Source: Sclerurus mexicanus
Taxonomy: Eukaryota; Chordata; Aves; Passeriformes; Furnariidae
Assembly: GCA_013396755.1 (NCBI GenBank)
Contig: VWZF01002377.1
Coordinates: 394,916-458,915, forward strand
DNA: 64,000 nucleotides
Direction of reading: 5' to 3'
The translations under genes and the position numbers were made by a program. Shown here in pieces: positions 25,101-38,600 of the stretch. Position 1 is the first letter of the stretch. Every line of letters begins with the position of its first letter. The notes below the pieces were generated by a model that was given only the letters and a program-made list of their open reading frames with translations, was not told the DNA's origin and made no database searches.

Positions 25101-28100
25101 AGGGCTTGATGTGTTTACAATAATGCCTTGGGAGCTGCGGCCAAGTCGTGCTGGCAAATCATGAACTGAAGCAGCACTGGGGTTTGCTGGAGGAAGAAGC
25201 TGAGTTTGAAGTGAATGAAGGAGGAAGGCCCCCATCTCAATTTATCACCAACTTCCCTTATGCTTGGAAAAAACATGAAGCTGCCAGCATGTCTTGTACC
25301 AAAATGGGGATGACTAAAGCTGATACCACACCAAGAGACAAGGGAGTTACCAATGTAAACAAACATCTAAACCCAACGTGCTGGTCAGAGTATAAAACAC
25401 CATGTGGTAATTTGAGCAAGGGCTTGTGGTTTGTTAGTTACTCATCTTGCCACATGTCTTTTCCTTCGCGTGCCTTAAATATTTATGCAGCAGGAAGTGT
25501 GGTCAACTGAAAAGTTGCTGTGCTCTTTCCATAGCACTTGGCTTTGGCAGGTGTTACTCTTGTGAACATAGAATTCACACTTGCCTTGGGGGGTTGCCCC
25601 TAAACCTGGATCTCGCCCAGTGTTGGGGCTGGACAGTGGAGGTAAGCACTGGCTGGGTCTATTGTTACCATCTGCAAAAGCGTGGGTTTTGCCATAAAAT
25701 CCAGCCTCTCTGATGGCTCAGTGTCTGGAGCTTTGCTGTTGGAAGGGACGAGTGGTTTTGTGAGAGGCAGACCCAAAAATGCAGCTGAATTTGAGGAGGC
25801 AGCACGGAACGTTGAGTTTCGCGCCGGCTGGGTCGGTGCCAGGGATGTGAGTGTGCACGGCCCTGGGAGGATGTGAAAGCTGTACTTCAGATGGGGCCCT
25901 TCTCTCTATTCATAGTTTGAACTTCTTTTTGGATGATGAGAATGGAGACATCTGTAAAAAGTAATAAGTTCCCTTTCCTTCCAGAATTAGGCTATTAGTT
26001 TTCCAGCTGTTGGCTAAGACAGGTTTTCCTGTTGGAATAGCTTTTGTCTGATGTAAGTCTAAAACAATATGGTTATGGTAACTGAAAATGTTTCTTTGTC
26101 AATTCTAGTTGTCAATCCAAGTGTTTCTATTCATTGTTACCTCTAGTAGCGGCTGTTTTATTCTGAAAGCCTTATAGAGTCTTCCAGTGAAGTGCAAGCT
26201 GCTGATAAAATGCAATCTTGCCTGTATTCTGTATTTTCTTTAACATATTGTGTGTCTAATTTTCTTTTATCTTCACAGTGAAGTCTTACAATTCTGGAAC
26301 ACACTCTTGCCTTCCTGCTGAAGTCCTGTAGTCTTGGGTAATGCAAAGGCAAGCCCATAACATTCATTCATATGGTTCTTGGTTGCAGCCACAATAATAT
26401 GGACTGTACCATATATCTGTCAGCTGACACTGTTCTGTATTTGTCAGACACACTTGGGATCTTCTTTTTGGTTCTGCAGAGTTTAAAGATGAGCTTACTA
26501 GGCATCTCTCTGCTATGTAATTCAGTCTCCAGACTGAATAATATGCTAATCAAAAGATATGCAATTTATATACAGTCAACAAGCAAAGAGCATATGTTTA
26601 AAAAATGAGTTTTCCAGAGCAGATTTGCAAGAAAACTGGGGCTAATGCATTCAAAAGACATTTATTTTTATTTAAATAACTTTAAAAAAAAACCAAACAC
26701 ACCATGTTTACTGGCTAGTGAAGCAGTTTTACTTCTGTATCTTACATGTTTCTTGACTGTAATTCTGTGTTTTCTTTCAATTTCAAGACACAGTATTTTA
26801 CAAATTAGAGGAGCCCTTGGAAATTAAGAGTTTAAAAAGCATGTCAGTGTATCTGCTCCATCTGGAAGCCAGGGCTGCCTTATCAACTCTGATTTTCTTC
26901 CCATTGCTCTGTACGAGTTTTTCTTGCATGAGATAAGATCTTACGCGTTCATGTTTTTCTCACAGCAGGTTTTTCTGAAGCACACCATGCAGATATTTGT
27001 AATCCATCCAAGCAAAAATTGTAACTTAAGAGTTTCCATTGGCATTTAGACTTTCAACTTGGCTTCAGAGATGTTGGGCACCCACCTGGTGCGGGGGGTT
27101 GGTATCCAGCAGTTCTGGAAGCACCAGGAGTTGCGTCACACCAGTGGAAGCAAAAGTAGTTTTCAGCAATTCTCAGTGTGTGCTGTTCTCTTAAGTGCCA
27201 GAGGTGGTTCTGGAAGGGAAGCAATTACAGTACAAGGACGTGGGCTCGTTGCTGGTTCAAAAGAGGATGTAAGAAGACTGTCATCTCCTGGACTGTGGGG
27301 TTTGTGGCTCTGGGCTAAGGCACATGGCCCTCAGAGGACTGAAGGGAAACCAAACTGAGCTGGAAATCAGAGTGTTAAATGTAAGGCCTGTGTTTTGTTG
27401 TCCTGGCCTCAGAATTTCTAAGACTTGCAAAGAAAAAGCTGTGATTCCATTTAAACCCAAACTTTTGGAGCCAGAAGGTTCAACCTGTCTTGTTTTTGAA
27501 GGTTTGATCCATCTTTACTAGTAGAGCTCAGAGCAGAGACCATAAGATGCACTTTTCCAATGCTGTCTCCCCAAGGTTTGTCACTGGAAATTATAAACCA
27601 CCCCTGAATTATATTGGTGGCTTTTGTGGGTACAGTTTTCCAGAATTCCTGGCCCATTCGTATTGTCATCCTTTTCACTGTTCTGCTTTGCCATTAGCCA
27701 AGAGCTTGCCAGGTTGTATGAAGCTGCTGGGTTTATGCAAAACCTGTGGTGAGGCTGTTGGTGAAACTGTTGGCTCAGAGACACCAACTCAGAAGGGTAA
27801 ATAGCAAAGAAACACTGTCCCAGGGTACCAGAAAGTTTGGCTATTGCTTGAGTAGCATGCAGCCTGGGCAGCAGTTCATCAGAAGAGACAGACTGTGTAT
27901 GTGTAGTAAAGGTCTTTAGGAGTAATTATAGGGGCTAGAAAAGTCTCTGAAAGGTTATTGTGGATTCAGAAGCTCTTGAGGGTATTTTGAAGCCACACCA
28001 GATGCTGTTAGGTGGGAAAATATTGTGTAGAAATTGTGGGCTCATCCCTCATTTCATCAGAATAGTGAAGCCCATCAGTCGAAAGGAAGACAGAAAATGG

Positions 28101-31100
28101 ATTTAGGTGGTTTTCCCTGCATTTATTTTGCAGGAAGCCATGGGCTGACTTTAAGCCACACTTGAAGAATGCAAATATGGCTTGAAATGTAGTTGTAGTC
28201 AGGAAATGCAGGCAGGCTTTGGATGAATTCAGATTTGGATGAGACTTCAAGTGAGCTTTGCTCTGTTAGTGGCAGCATGTGGATCTTGGACACTTACATG
28301 GGCTCCTGGCACAGTTTTGCAGAGCAGCCCTGGAGAGGCTGCAGCAAAACCCAGACAATCTCACAGACTTGCTTCATCCTCTGCTCAAAGTGCAGTTGAG
28401 TAGGACAGGACCTAAATATGTTTAAAGTCACATCACTGGTCATTGCTTCTGCATTCACAAAATGAAAATGTAATCCTGTAGACATAAAACTCCTGTAACA
28501 CAAAAGCTGTTTTCTTTTATTCTGATCAGCACTTTGCACTCTTAGGACTGTTTGGTTCTTGGTGTCCTGAATAAAGCATTTTGCAATACATAGAAAGATG
28601 TAGACTTTAAGTTTGAATATGGACAAACAAAACAGAGGACCGTGATTCTTTTCCAAAGAGACTGATAGGAGCTCAGATTGAATTGAGGAGAAGAACTGTC
28701 TGGAGACTCGTGATGGAAGAGCTGAGATTTACAAAACCATAACCAATCATACAAAGGCAAGAGAGATGAGAGCAGACTGTTAAATGCACTAATTAAAGAA
28801 TGGATATAAAACCAAGCCTTAAGTATCTTCTAGTTATGTGTTGTCACAAGTTGAGGGATACAAGCAAGACATTTTGGTGTGTCTGTTCATTGAGGTCCTG
28901 CTGAAGACCTCGAGAGGCACAGGTTGCTGTGAACCTGCAGGAGAGCTCTCATCCACCCGTTTCCAAATAAACTCTCAGGAACAAATTTCCTCTTCTTAAT
29001 AATAACCTGCCCAGCTGCTTCCCTGAGCCCAGGAGCTCACGTGGTCCTACTGTACAAACACAGTGCTGGAAGAAGGTGGTTTTGATTTGGTTTTTCCTTT
29101 CAAGTCGTGTCATGTTGTCACAAGCCCTTCTGAACATGAAAGATAAATGGAGAGGAAATGAGGCAACTTATCTTCTTTCTTTTGGCCCAAAAGGAAGGAA
29201 CACTGAAAAATTGAGGCGGAAGAGCCAAGCAGCCAAGGAGCCTCAAACACTGTAGTGAGAGGGACGAGAGCTGAGTGGTGCTTCTTCCCGGGAAGTCTTC
29301 TTGGAAATGGGAAAACAAACACCAGCACTAACCCTATTGTGTTCTTGGTGATGCTTTCATGAGTGCTTGAGGAACTGAGACTCGTCCAGGCAGAAGGAGA
29401 ATAATGTACAGCACTTGGCAGGCTGTCAAGTGCTGGATGTAACCCCCCTGAGCTCGATTTCCCTGTATGCAAGTGGACTTTGGTGAAACCAACTCCATGA
29501 AGGAAACGAGGTCACTGTGAGACTCCACCTGCAGAGCTGTGTGTCACCCCCTCCCCTCACACACCTGGCTGGGAGTCGCAGTCAAACACTCGGGGTGGCT
29601 CCAGCTTTCTCTGATTTGTGGTTAAAACCAGAAGCCTGGAATACAAAATAAATACTTTTCAGCAGTGTGCTGGAACAAAGGACCTTAAACCCTGGCGTTT
29701 GCTCAGCAGTGACTGTAAGATAAGGGTCTTCCTTTGTATGTGTCCTCTGTGCCATCTGCATCAAATTCTCTCTGGACACAGTTCTTCTTCTTCCCTTTTT
29801 CCTTAAATTTCTCTAACCTATGACCTTGTGACCTGGGTGTGTTTCTTCTGCCTCTGGTGATGTGGATTGCTGGCACTGGTGGGTTGTAGGAAGAGCAGAC
29901 CTGGGGAATGCCAAGGTAATCCTTCATCCTTGATGCTGCTGAAGCTGCAGAGAAGTAGGGGGTGTTTGGATTTCTACCTGACCCCTTTTCAGGGTAAAAA
30001 TTGCTGTAATTCTCCTCGATTTGCTAGCAGAAGGTATACTTTTATTGGTCAGGTCCCAACTTTAATCCAGAAGAATCAAAGGCAGAAACTCTGCCAAGTA
30101 AGAAATGATTAATTAATGAGTCCTTTTAGCTTTGGGAAAAACCCCTCAAAAATGTTCAAATCACTTTCTTTCCTTTTTTTTACAGTACTTTGGGAATACT
30201 GGGATCTTGATTATGGCCTTGTTCAACTTTAGGTGGAAGAGTGAAAAGTAGGCCACTGGCAGGTCTCCCACCTTGAGAGGTCCCAGGCAGCCAGAGGACC
30301 ATTTCCCCATCTTCTGTTTGCATGTTCCCATTTATTTTCTTTTCATGCCCTTTTACCTCATTTTCTCTGCTTCTGCCCATGGATTGTCCCTGGACCAAAT
30401 TTAGCAGGGGCTTTTGGAGTCATCTCAGTGGTTTTGCGAGGGAAAGGGAGATGTCCTTCCCTCTGTTGCACCAGTTCTGTTTCTTTGCATCCCTTTTGCA
30501 GCTGGAAGGCAACAAAAGGCTGTGACCTGACCTGGAGTGGGATGCTGGGGCTGGAGCAGCCACTGAGGAGAGTCAGTGTAAAGTGTGAGTAAGAGAACAA
30601 GTACTGCCTCAGACCATGATTGCAGAGCGAGAGGAGACTCCGTCTCCATTTACAGCTGAGCATCAGTTCATCTTCCTCCCTTTGTGCCAAACCTTCTTTG
30701 AAGCAGCCCAGATCCAGGTGGTGGATGCTCTGGTACCACTTCTTGGTCTTTCTCCATTAACCTGAATTATAAAGCCGATCTGTTGCATCACAGAGCTGTG
30801 GTTTCCCTTCCCCATCTATAATATGCACAAAAAACAGTCCTCTTTTTCTTGTTGTTTTACACAGGATTGGATGAGCAGACTTAGGTAATAATTGCACATT
30901 TGTCTTCTAAGCTCTTTACATTAATTGATGCTTTTTAGCAGCCATGTGAAGAAATTCCCCATGTGATGAGACACCAACTCTTCCTCCTTCCCCTTCTGCA
31001 GAATTAAAAATCCAGTGAACAAGTGTGGTTTTTCTGGGAGATATTCTCATCCATGGAGAAGTAGAGAAGTCTTTGTTCCTAAAAGGAGAGACTTTGAGTT

Positions 31101-32616
31101 GCATTAATATAGACCCTTTAATGCTTGGCAGTATTTCCTGCAAAGTGTGAATGCAATCCTTTTTTAATCCATTTATTTCTAAAGATTTAGCAAATGTGTT
31201 TAAGGATATAATCTTATTTTTCTGAACGTGAGAGCAGACTATCAGCAAAGAGAAATTGTCTAGTTTGGCTTAGTAAAGAATTAACCACAGCATAGTGCTG
31301 TGGAACACTTTTGTCCTGTAGGTTGTGCCAGCCTTGAACAATTCCCACCATGGCACCTTTATAGCCAGCACAGTCCCTGTGGCATCAGAAGGTGATCCCA
31401 CTGTACCACCATATCTTGCAACAACAAAATATATGAGAGATTTAAAGAGATTTTGAAATGATGCTTCACTCAAACTTCTAAGTTTTATGAAGTAAGTCCT
31501 CCCACCCTCTCCCCAGTGTTGTGCTATGACAACAGTGACATTTTCTTGCTGTCATATTCCAGTATTATAAGATGAAATTAGTGAGAGCCTGAAGCAAATG
31601 ACTGAAAACGCACTACAAAGGAAATACTGTCCCATTTTCATTGTTCAAGCTCAATATAAAGTGAGAGGTGGGGTAAGAAAGTTCCTTGGAATGTGAACTC
31701 CATTTTACATACTCCTCTTCATGTAATACAAGGTTTCATTAGAAGTTTAATATTATATGTGTGTGTATGTATATATATATATAGTCCTTTTTAAAAGAGA
31801 GGCAAGAGGAACAAAATTGCTTCTTGGTTTTTATGAAGAGTTGGCTTTTTGTCCCCCCTCCAAACACCCTTCCACAGCTGCTGCCCTGCAGAGCACCAAG
31901 GCAAGATAGTGTTGACACAAACAAAGAAAAACAGATTAGATTGGAAAATGGACCCAGCTGACATACCTGGAACATGGGTATGGCCTCAGGCTTCAAAAAT
32001 CTGAATGGTTCCAGTTGTTTGTGTACTTACCCAGTTGGTGTTTTGGGGTTCAGAGTGGCAAGGAGGAGCTGAGGCTGAAAGTATTTCCTGCGATAAAATT
32101 AAGTGACGTGGTTGTGGTCTTGGGAAGCCATCAAAATAAACACGCATGGTTTGGGACCTCTGTTTAGTTTAGTTCAGAGATGAAGCTTGGGTTTGCCCTT
32201 GCTTTGTACACAGGTTAGCAGAAAATCTTTTGGAAATCATGATATTTACTCCTTTGCAGTGCATTTGTGAGCCAAAAGAGAATCAAACACCTTATGATTT
32301 GGTGAGAAAAATTGCACAAAAGGGGATCTGATGGCACCTTTATTCTCTTCTTGTTACCCACATGTAACCCTCTTCCATCTTCGGAGGTTTGTGTGTTTGT
32401 TGAAGAGAAAAGGAATAAAATATTGCCATGGGATAATGACCTTCTGCTACAGTGCTTAAAAAGTGATGCCTTGTGGGAAACGTGGTACTCTGAGGAGTCT
32501 ACCTGGGCTGACTCACACTAGCCTGGTGCTGAAAGGACTTGGAATGGAATGGGAATAAAGGGAATTTAAGACTAGGATAAGGAAACCTCAGCATAAATGA
32601 AGCCCTGCATGGAAAG

Positions 32617-32653
<37 letters not shown>

Positions 32654-35600
32654 CATAGCTGTGTCCAATGTCATATAATCCTGGGATTAATTCTGTAATA
32701 GAGACATGTAGTATGGCATAATTTGCAAAAGTAATTAAGAAAAAAGGAATTAGTAAAAATATTTTTATTTTATAGATACATGTGTCTATATAAGCACATG
32801 CCCGGCATTGCATAGAATTAATTTTTTGAGGGTGTGTGTATATATATTTATATTTTTTTTTGTTATATATATATATAATTGGAAAAACCTTCCACTAGTA
32901 TCATGAAGATGGTGATTTCTTTTATCTGAGTCTCCAACATGACAATGTTTTTTGCCTTGTGGATGGTTGGGCAGTGAAGTCACTGGCTTCAAGACCTGTC
33001 TCCCGAAAGGGAGGGAAGAGGGAATGCATCATCCTGATTTAAAGGGTGATGCAGCATTGGCTCACACGTTTGGAAAGCTGTTTAAATATTCCTAAGAAAC
33101 ATTTTTGTGTGACCTTCTGTGACTGGATTGCAGAAAGCTGCTCAAGACATGCCTGGTGTCTGTGTCCCCATAAGTGGCTCAGCTTGTGGCTCAGGGAGTT
33201 AAAAACCTCCAAAACTTGAAAACCATTGACCACCACCAAATTTACTCCCTACAGAGCATAGTTTAGCTCTTTGTGACCCCCAGGAACTAGACTGGGTTCA
33301 TTGGTTTTATTAAATCCCTAGTTCTTCTGGTGCTGTGAAAGAAGCTTATAAATAAAGTATTGTCAGACCTTTTTCTAGTTGAATTTGACCATGGGTACTT
33401 GTTTGCAGACAGAATGTTGCTGCCTCTCCTCCCATTACCCATAAAGGATAAATTTCAGTGGCCTTTGGGATAAGCTTATCTGACACGGTGTTAATCAAAC
33501 CCTTGGCTCGCATTGGGCTTGTTTCGGCTTGATTAACCCCAAGCTTTGGCCTTTATGTAATTCATGGTTATTAGGATTTTTTTTTTTAACCTGGCAGAAG
33601 TGCAAAAGCAACTCGTGAAATCTCCCTTCTCTCTTAAATAACAGTTTGACAGCAGGAGCCTTGCAGGGCTGGCGGCCACTGTTTGAGAGGAGTGTCTGAT
33701 CCCACTGGTCACAATTCAGGCACTCTAAGGCACACATTTCACTCTTTCCCATTGTTTTCCCTAGCCAGTGCTCCAGACCCACATGTTTGGGAGGGCCGTA
33801 GCACTGCCAGTGGTTTCCTGATGTTGCTGCCTCTCCCTTCGGCAGTGCTGGTGGAGCTGCTTGTGCAGGACCCATCTCAGTCTGGAGAAGTTGTCTGTCC
33901 TGTTCTCCCAGCATGAGAGGTGACACATGTGGCAAGAGGGATGAAGAAGTTGAGGAAGTGCTGTCCCAGGGCTGGCAGGATGGAGGAGTGAGTGTCCCTG
34001 ATGGAGGCTGCCCCTCCATGCCAGGTGGGCATGAGGTCTGTGCCACCCCAGCCTCTGGCTTGGCAATTGTGGGTGGATATTAAATCCATTTCCCTGGGCA
34101 TTTCCATCTTAACTGCAATTGATCTTACATAAAATTCCTGGCAACCTCTGGTGCAGTTGGAGGGGCTCACATACTTCTTGTGAAGGGTGCAGCATGGAAA
34201 CAGCATGTCTGCAATGTCCTCCAGAGAACTCCAGGTTATAGAGACCGTGGTGAACACACGGAAGATGTGCCATTAGGATAATGATGGTTCACCATAGGTC
34301 AGAGGTGTGGTAGTCCTGTCTCTGCATTTCCTGAGAATTTTCTTGATCCCAGTCTGGAAGGGAAAGGGGAGGGAAAAGCTGACTGTAGCAATAAGTCTCT
34401 GACCCAAGGGCCAAGTCTGTGTTTATGCAGGTTCAGTGCTCTGCATTTAGTTCTGCATTTTTTTAATAATCAGACAGAATTAAAAATTAATTTCAAATAG
34501 CAAGTTCCATTGTTAAATCACAAGCTACTCGTCAGAAAACAAGCTGTTTTTTAGAGTGCGTGAGGTCTGTCTCACTCAGATCTGTCTGCTTCCTCTGAAG
34601 CATGAGATGCTCCTGAAGTTGCCTGAGAGGAACATTATAAGCATATAAACCTATGGAATCTCTGGGATAATTGTCCACCTCAGTATAAAATCCATCCTCA
34701 TTTAGCAGAGCACTTGAGGAAGAGCAAAGCACTTGGATACAATTGTAGAAAGGAAGATCTGCAAGGCTGGAATGGAGCCTGTTATTTTTGGCACCTCCTT
34801 TACCATGGATCAAGTTTACATGAACTTACAAATGTGTTTGTTTAGCTTTCTGTGAGAGACAAGCTTCGCTTCTGGAGGAGCACAGATTTCACACCCCTGG
34901 ACTCAGCTGACAAACTTGCAAAAAATTCTGGTGTTTGTTTTTTGTTTTTTTTTTTCACAAGACAGCATTGATTTCTTCCTATAGAGAAGATGGACTGAGC
35001 ACCCAAGGAGTGCTTATATTCTGAGATTTACCTAGAGGATGATCCAGGGTGTGATGGGTTACCCTCTCCTGTGCACTGAGTTTGGAGTGAGGGACAGGAA
35101 TTTTACCAGGATAACTCGCTAGCTGTGCTGCAAACAAGTGATTTGGGTGCGTGTTAGTTACAGCACTACCAGTTTTTGGTAAGAGCAGTCTCCACTAATA
35201 TAAAACAAGGCTGAGAGTAAATAATTGGTTTCAGTATTTTACCAGGTGCAACCCCCATGTTCCTGCCTGGGGAACAGGGGCGGCTCCACTGGGGAGCTTG
35301 GTTTGGCTGAGAGCAAACAAGCCAGGAGAGGTGATCCAGCCAAAGCAGAACCTGCATTCATGTCCGTCATCCCTTTTTGTCATAACAGGTACTAAGTCAT
35401 GACCCACAAATAATTGAAATACTGTTTCTGTAAATAAAGATCAAACTTTTGAGCTCTGCTTTCAGCAATGAGGAGAGCAGTTTATATTGCCTCCCTAGAC
35501 TTGGAGGGTAAAGTCTGGGAGGACTTGGATTTCAACACTTTCTGGGTGGTATTGTAAGGACTTTACAAGGAAAGAGGCTGTAGGAAAGAGGGAAGCACTG

Positions 35601-38600
35601 GTAATTTCAGGCGCACTGTTATGTGTGTCAGAGCACTGGGAGGTGATGGGCACTGTCAGGATATGCCAAAGAGAATTGCTTTCACAGCTGGTTCACAGGG
35701 CTCAGGTAGAGCATCCACAGTCTTAGGTGTTTACCTTGATCAAATGTTGCATTTATCTTGGACTTGGGATGAAGTCAGCCCATGCACTGAACAATTAAAT
35801 GATTTTGTTAACTCATATTGCTGCTGCCTTGAAGGGTTATCAGAATAGGATTATGGATAGAAAGATGGATGGATAGATGGATGGATGGATGGATGGATGG
35901 ATGGATGGATGGATGGATGGATGGATGGATAGCAGTAATTTCAAAGCTTGGTAGTGAATTTGCTAAGTAACATTAAGGCACACAGTAAAGTTTATAATTT
36001 ATCGTCTAAAGCATGTCCCCAGTCATGGGTTCCATCCTGGCTGCTGAAGCACCCTGTGGGTATGGTCAGCTGGTCCTTTCACATGGATTTCTGACAACTT
36101 TGTTTGTGGCTTGGTGGAAGAAAACAAAGACAAAGTGATTTGTTCCTATTCTGTCTCGCTGTTTCACTTGTCTGAAGTGCTGGGTGTACTGACATGCAGC
36201 ACACACAATATTATTTCTTTCAGGATTTGTTTTGTCTAGGATTTGCTTTGATATGGCAAATCATCTACTTTCTTACAGTTCACATCCCCTGGGACATAAA
36301 GTGTGTTTTCTAATAAATAGTTTAAGACTTAATATCCCCCAGACCGCCCAAGAAATTTCTATCACTGATCATGGTGTTTTTTTGAAAACCATTTCCAGAA
36401 AGTGCTGAGTACAAGCAATTGTGCTGTGAAGAGGAGGGATCATGATCATCTTACTGCTTTTGGTAGGGTCATCTTACTACCAAACACATTTAAGTGAAAT
36501 AATAACTTTTAGGGCAAGTCCTTACTTCTTTCCATTGTTACCTTCCAAATAGCTCAGGTCTGGTGAGTGTGGGCATTCTTTCGCCTGAATGCCAGCCAAG
36601 GTGTTATTGTTTTCTGACCTTTTTTCCTGAATTTTCCTGACCTGCATCTGTCCTGGCCACTTGGCAACATGTTGGGAGCAGAGAAGTGTGGCAGGGCGAG
36701 CTCTCTGGGCTGCAGGTGGCTGTTCCACCAGACTGGAAGCCGGTGGCTCGACCAGCAGGAGTTCCTGAGAGCACTTCCCAAAGACTGCCTTTGCTTTTTA
36801 AAGTTGTATTTCAGTTTATTGCAGTAAATGCAGTGAAACCCACACTAAAAAGTCGTGTCTTTGAGGCCATGCTGTGTGTCTGATGACTTGGCAGCTCCGT
36901 CCAAGTGCCCAGCATGGTATGACAGCTAAGAAGGCAGTGGAAAAGCAAGAAGAAACAAATCGGGGGGCTGATTACTGATTGCCAGTGGGACAAGTGGTAG
37001 ATGTTTCTTGTTTCTCAACTCAGGGATATTTGTTTTCGGTCTTAAGAGATGATTCATAACTTGTGCTAAAGTTTAGTGATCAGATGCGAGGGCAGTTCTA
37101 CAGAGCAGGGGATGCATCCTGAAGCACCAGCAAGTTGTTCTGCAGCGGGATCTAAACCCTTAACAAAGGGGGGTGGACCCCTGGCACGTTAATTTGACAG
37201 AAATCCTTCCACCTCCACCACTGTTGTCTTTCCCTGTTGGTAATTTCAGTTCATGGAATCACAGAATACCCCGAGCTGGAAGGGAACGACAGGGATGACT
37301 GAGGACCAGGAGGTTGTATGCAGGCTTCTCCTGGAGCTGGTCAAACTCCACATTCTCCTAGGATAAACATCTTAGCTGCTGGATTCAGATCCCATTGGTA
37401 CAGGCTGGAGCTGTGCTGTTTCCAGACAAGCCAAGCAGGGAAGTTGGCCTTGCTCCACATAAACAGCTCTGACTAAGCGAGCCACACTAAATTTGGAAAA
37501 GAATTAGGGAAACTCATTTTTCAACTGCCCTGGAGGATTTTATCTCCAGTTGCCCCATGTTATCATTTCATGGGAAGAGTTTCTATTCCTCATAACTGTT
37601 TCCATCATGTTTATTTTCAGATAGCGTATTTTTATCTTCTGTAAACCAAAAGAGTTTAAAAATCCATCGGTGAACAATGGATCAAGGGTCCCTCCACTTC
37701 TCTTCCCGCCCACGGGTAGCACTGAGATGGCTGTCAGGCCAGGTCCTCCTGAAATAAACTTGTCTTCTAATTTTAAGATGGGGGAGTATTTTTTAATGCA
37801 GAGATCCTTTGCAAAGATTGGAAGGAAAGGCCTGGAACATTTGCTCCTCGATTCACGTTTTGGTTGAGCGTAAATACAGTCTGCACATAAAAATGACGTC
37901 AATGCCATGTATTTCACATGTATGTTATGAATTGCATAGTTCCTTTCTCTTTAGTCATCATCCTTCAAGCTGATCTAAGCACTGTTGACAGTGAAGACTC
38001 ACATTTCTGAGGCCATTTAGCCATAACTGAAAGACTTCTGCAAAAATTACGGATATTTCCTGCGATTGTTGGAAGTTTTTTCCCAACACCAGAATTCTGT
38101 TCTTTGTCCCACTTCCTCTACAAGTTTTTACTACAGGATGCAGGCAGTAGTCAAGTGAGGTCCAGTGTCCCAGAGCCCTCTGTAACAGAGGCCACTACAA
38201 ACTGGAAAAGAAAAAGCCATGGTGCAAAACAGGGGCAAACCCGGAGCAGGAAACTCCACTGGCTCTGGGGCCAACAACATCCTACTGCTGGCTGGGACCA
38301 GAGGGAAAAAATGCTATAAAGAAGGTTTTGGGAAGCTTTGTCCTTATTTGGTGAATAAGTTTATGCCTCTGCCCAAAGCAGGCTGGTTTTTAACGGGGCT
38401 GGGATTTTCTACTTCAGCAGCACCATATCCTGCTATTATACTCAAGTACATCCTGTAATCAGTAGGTCTCCAAAAATCTGTCTTAAAACCGAAGGTTTGG
38501 AGTCCAGATTGTCACCCGGTGCTGTCCCACACGTAAGTCTGTGAAACCCCCCATAACTTCCCTAAGTGAGAAGTGGACTCAGGCTCCTGCCATGCCCAGC

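Noticed and set aside
35864..35930. Regular repeat considered as an array-type element
   Set aside because: It is a simple GGAT microsatellite without spacers; CRISPR is not expected in vertebrate DNA.
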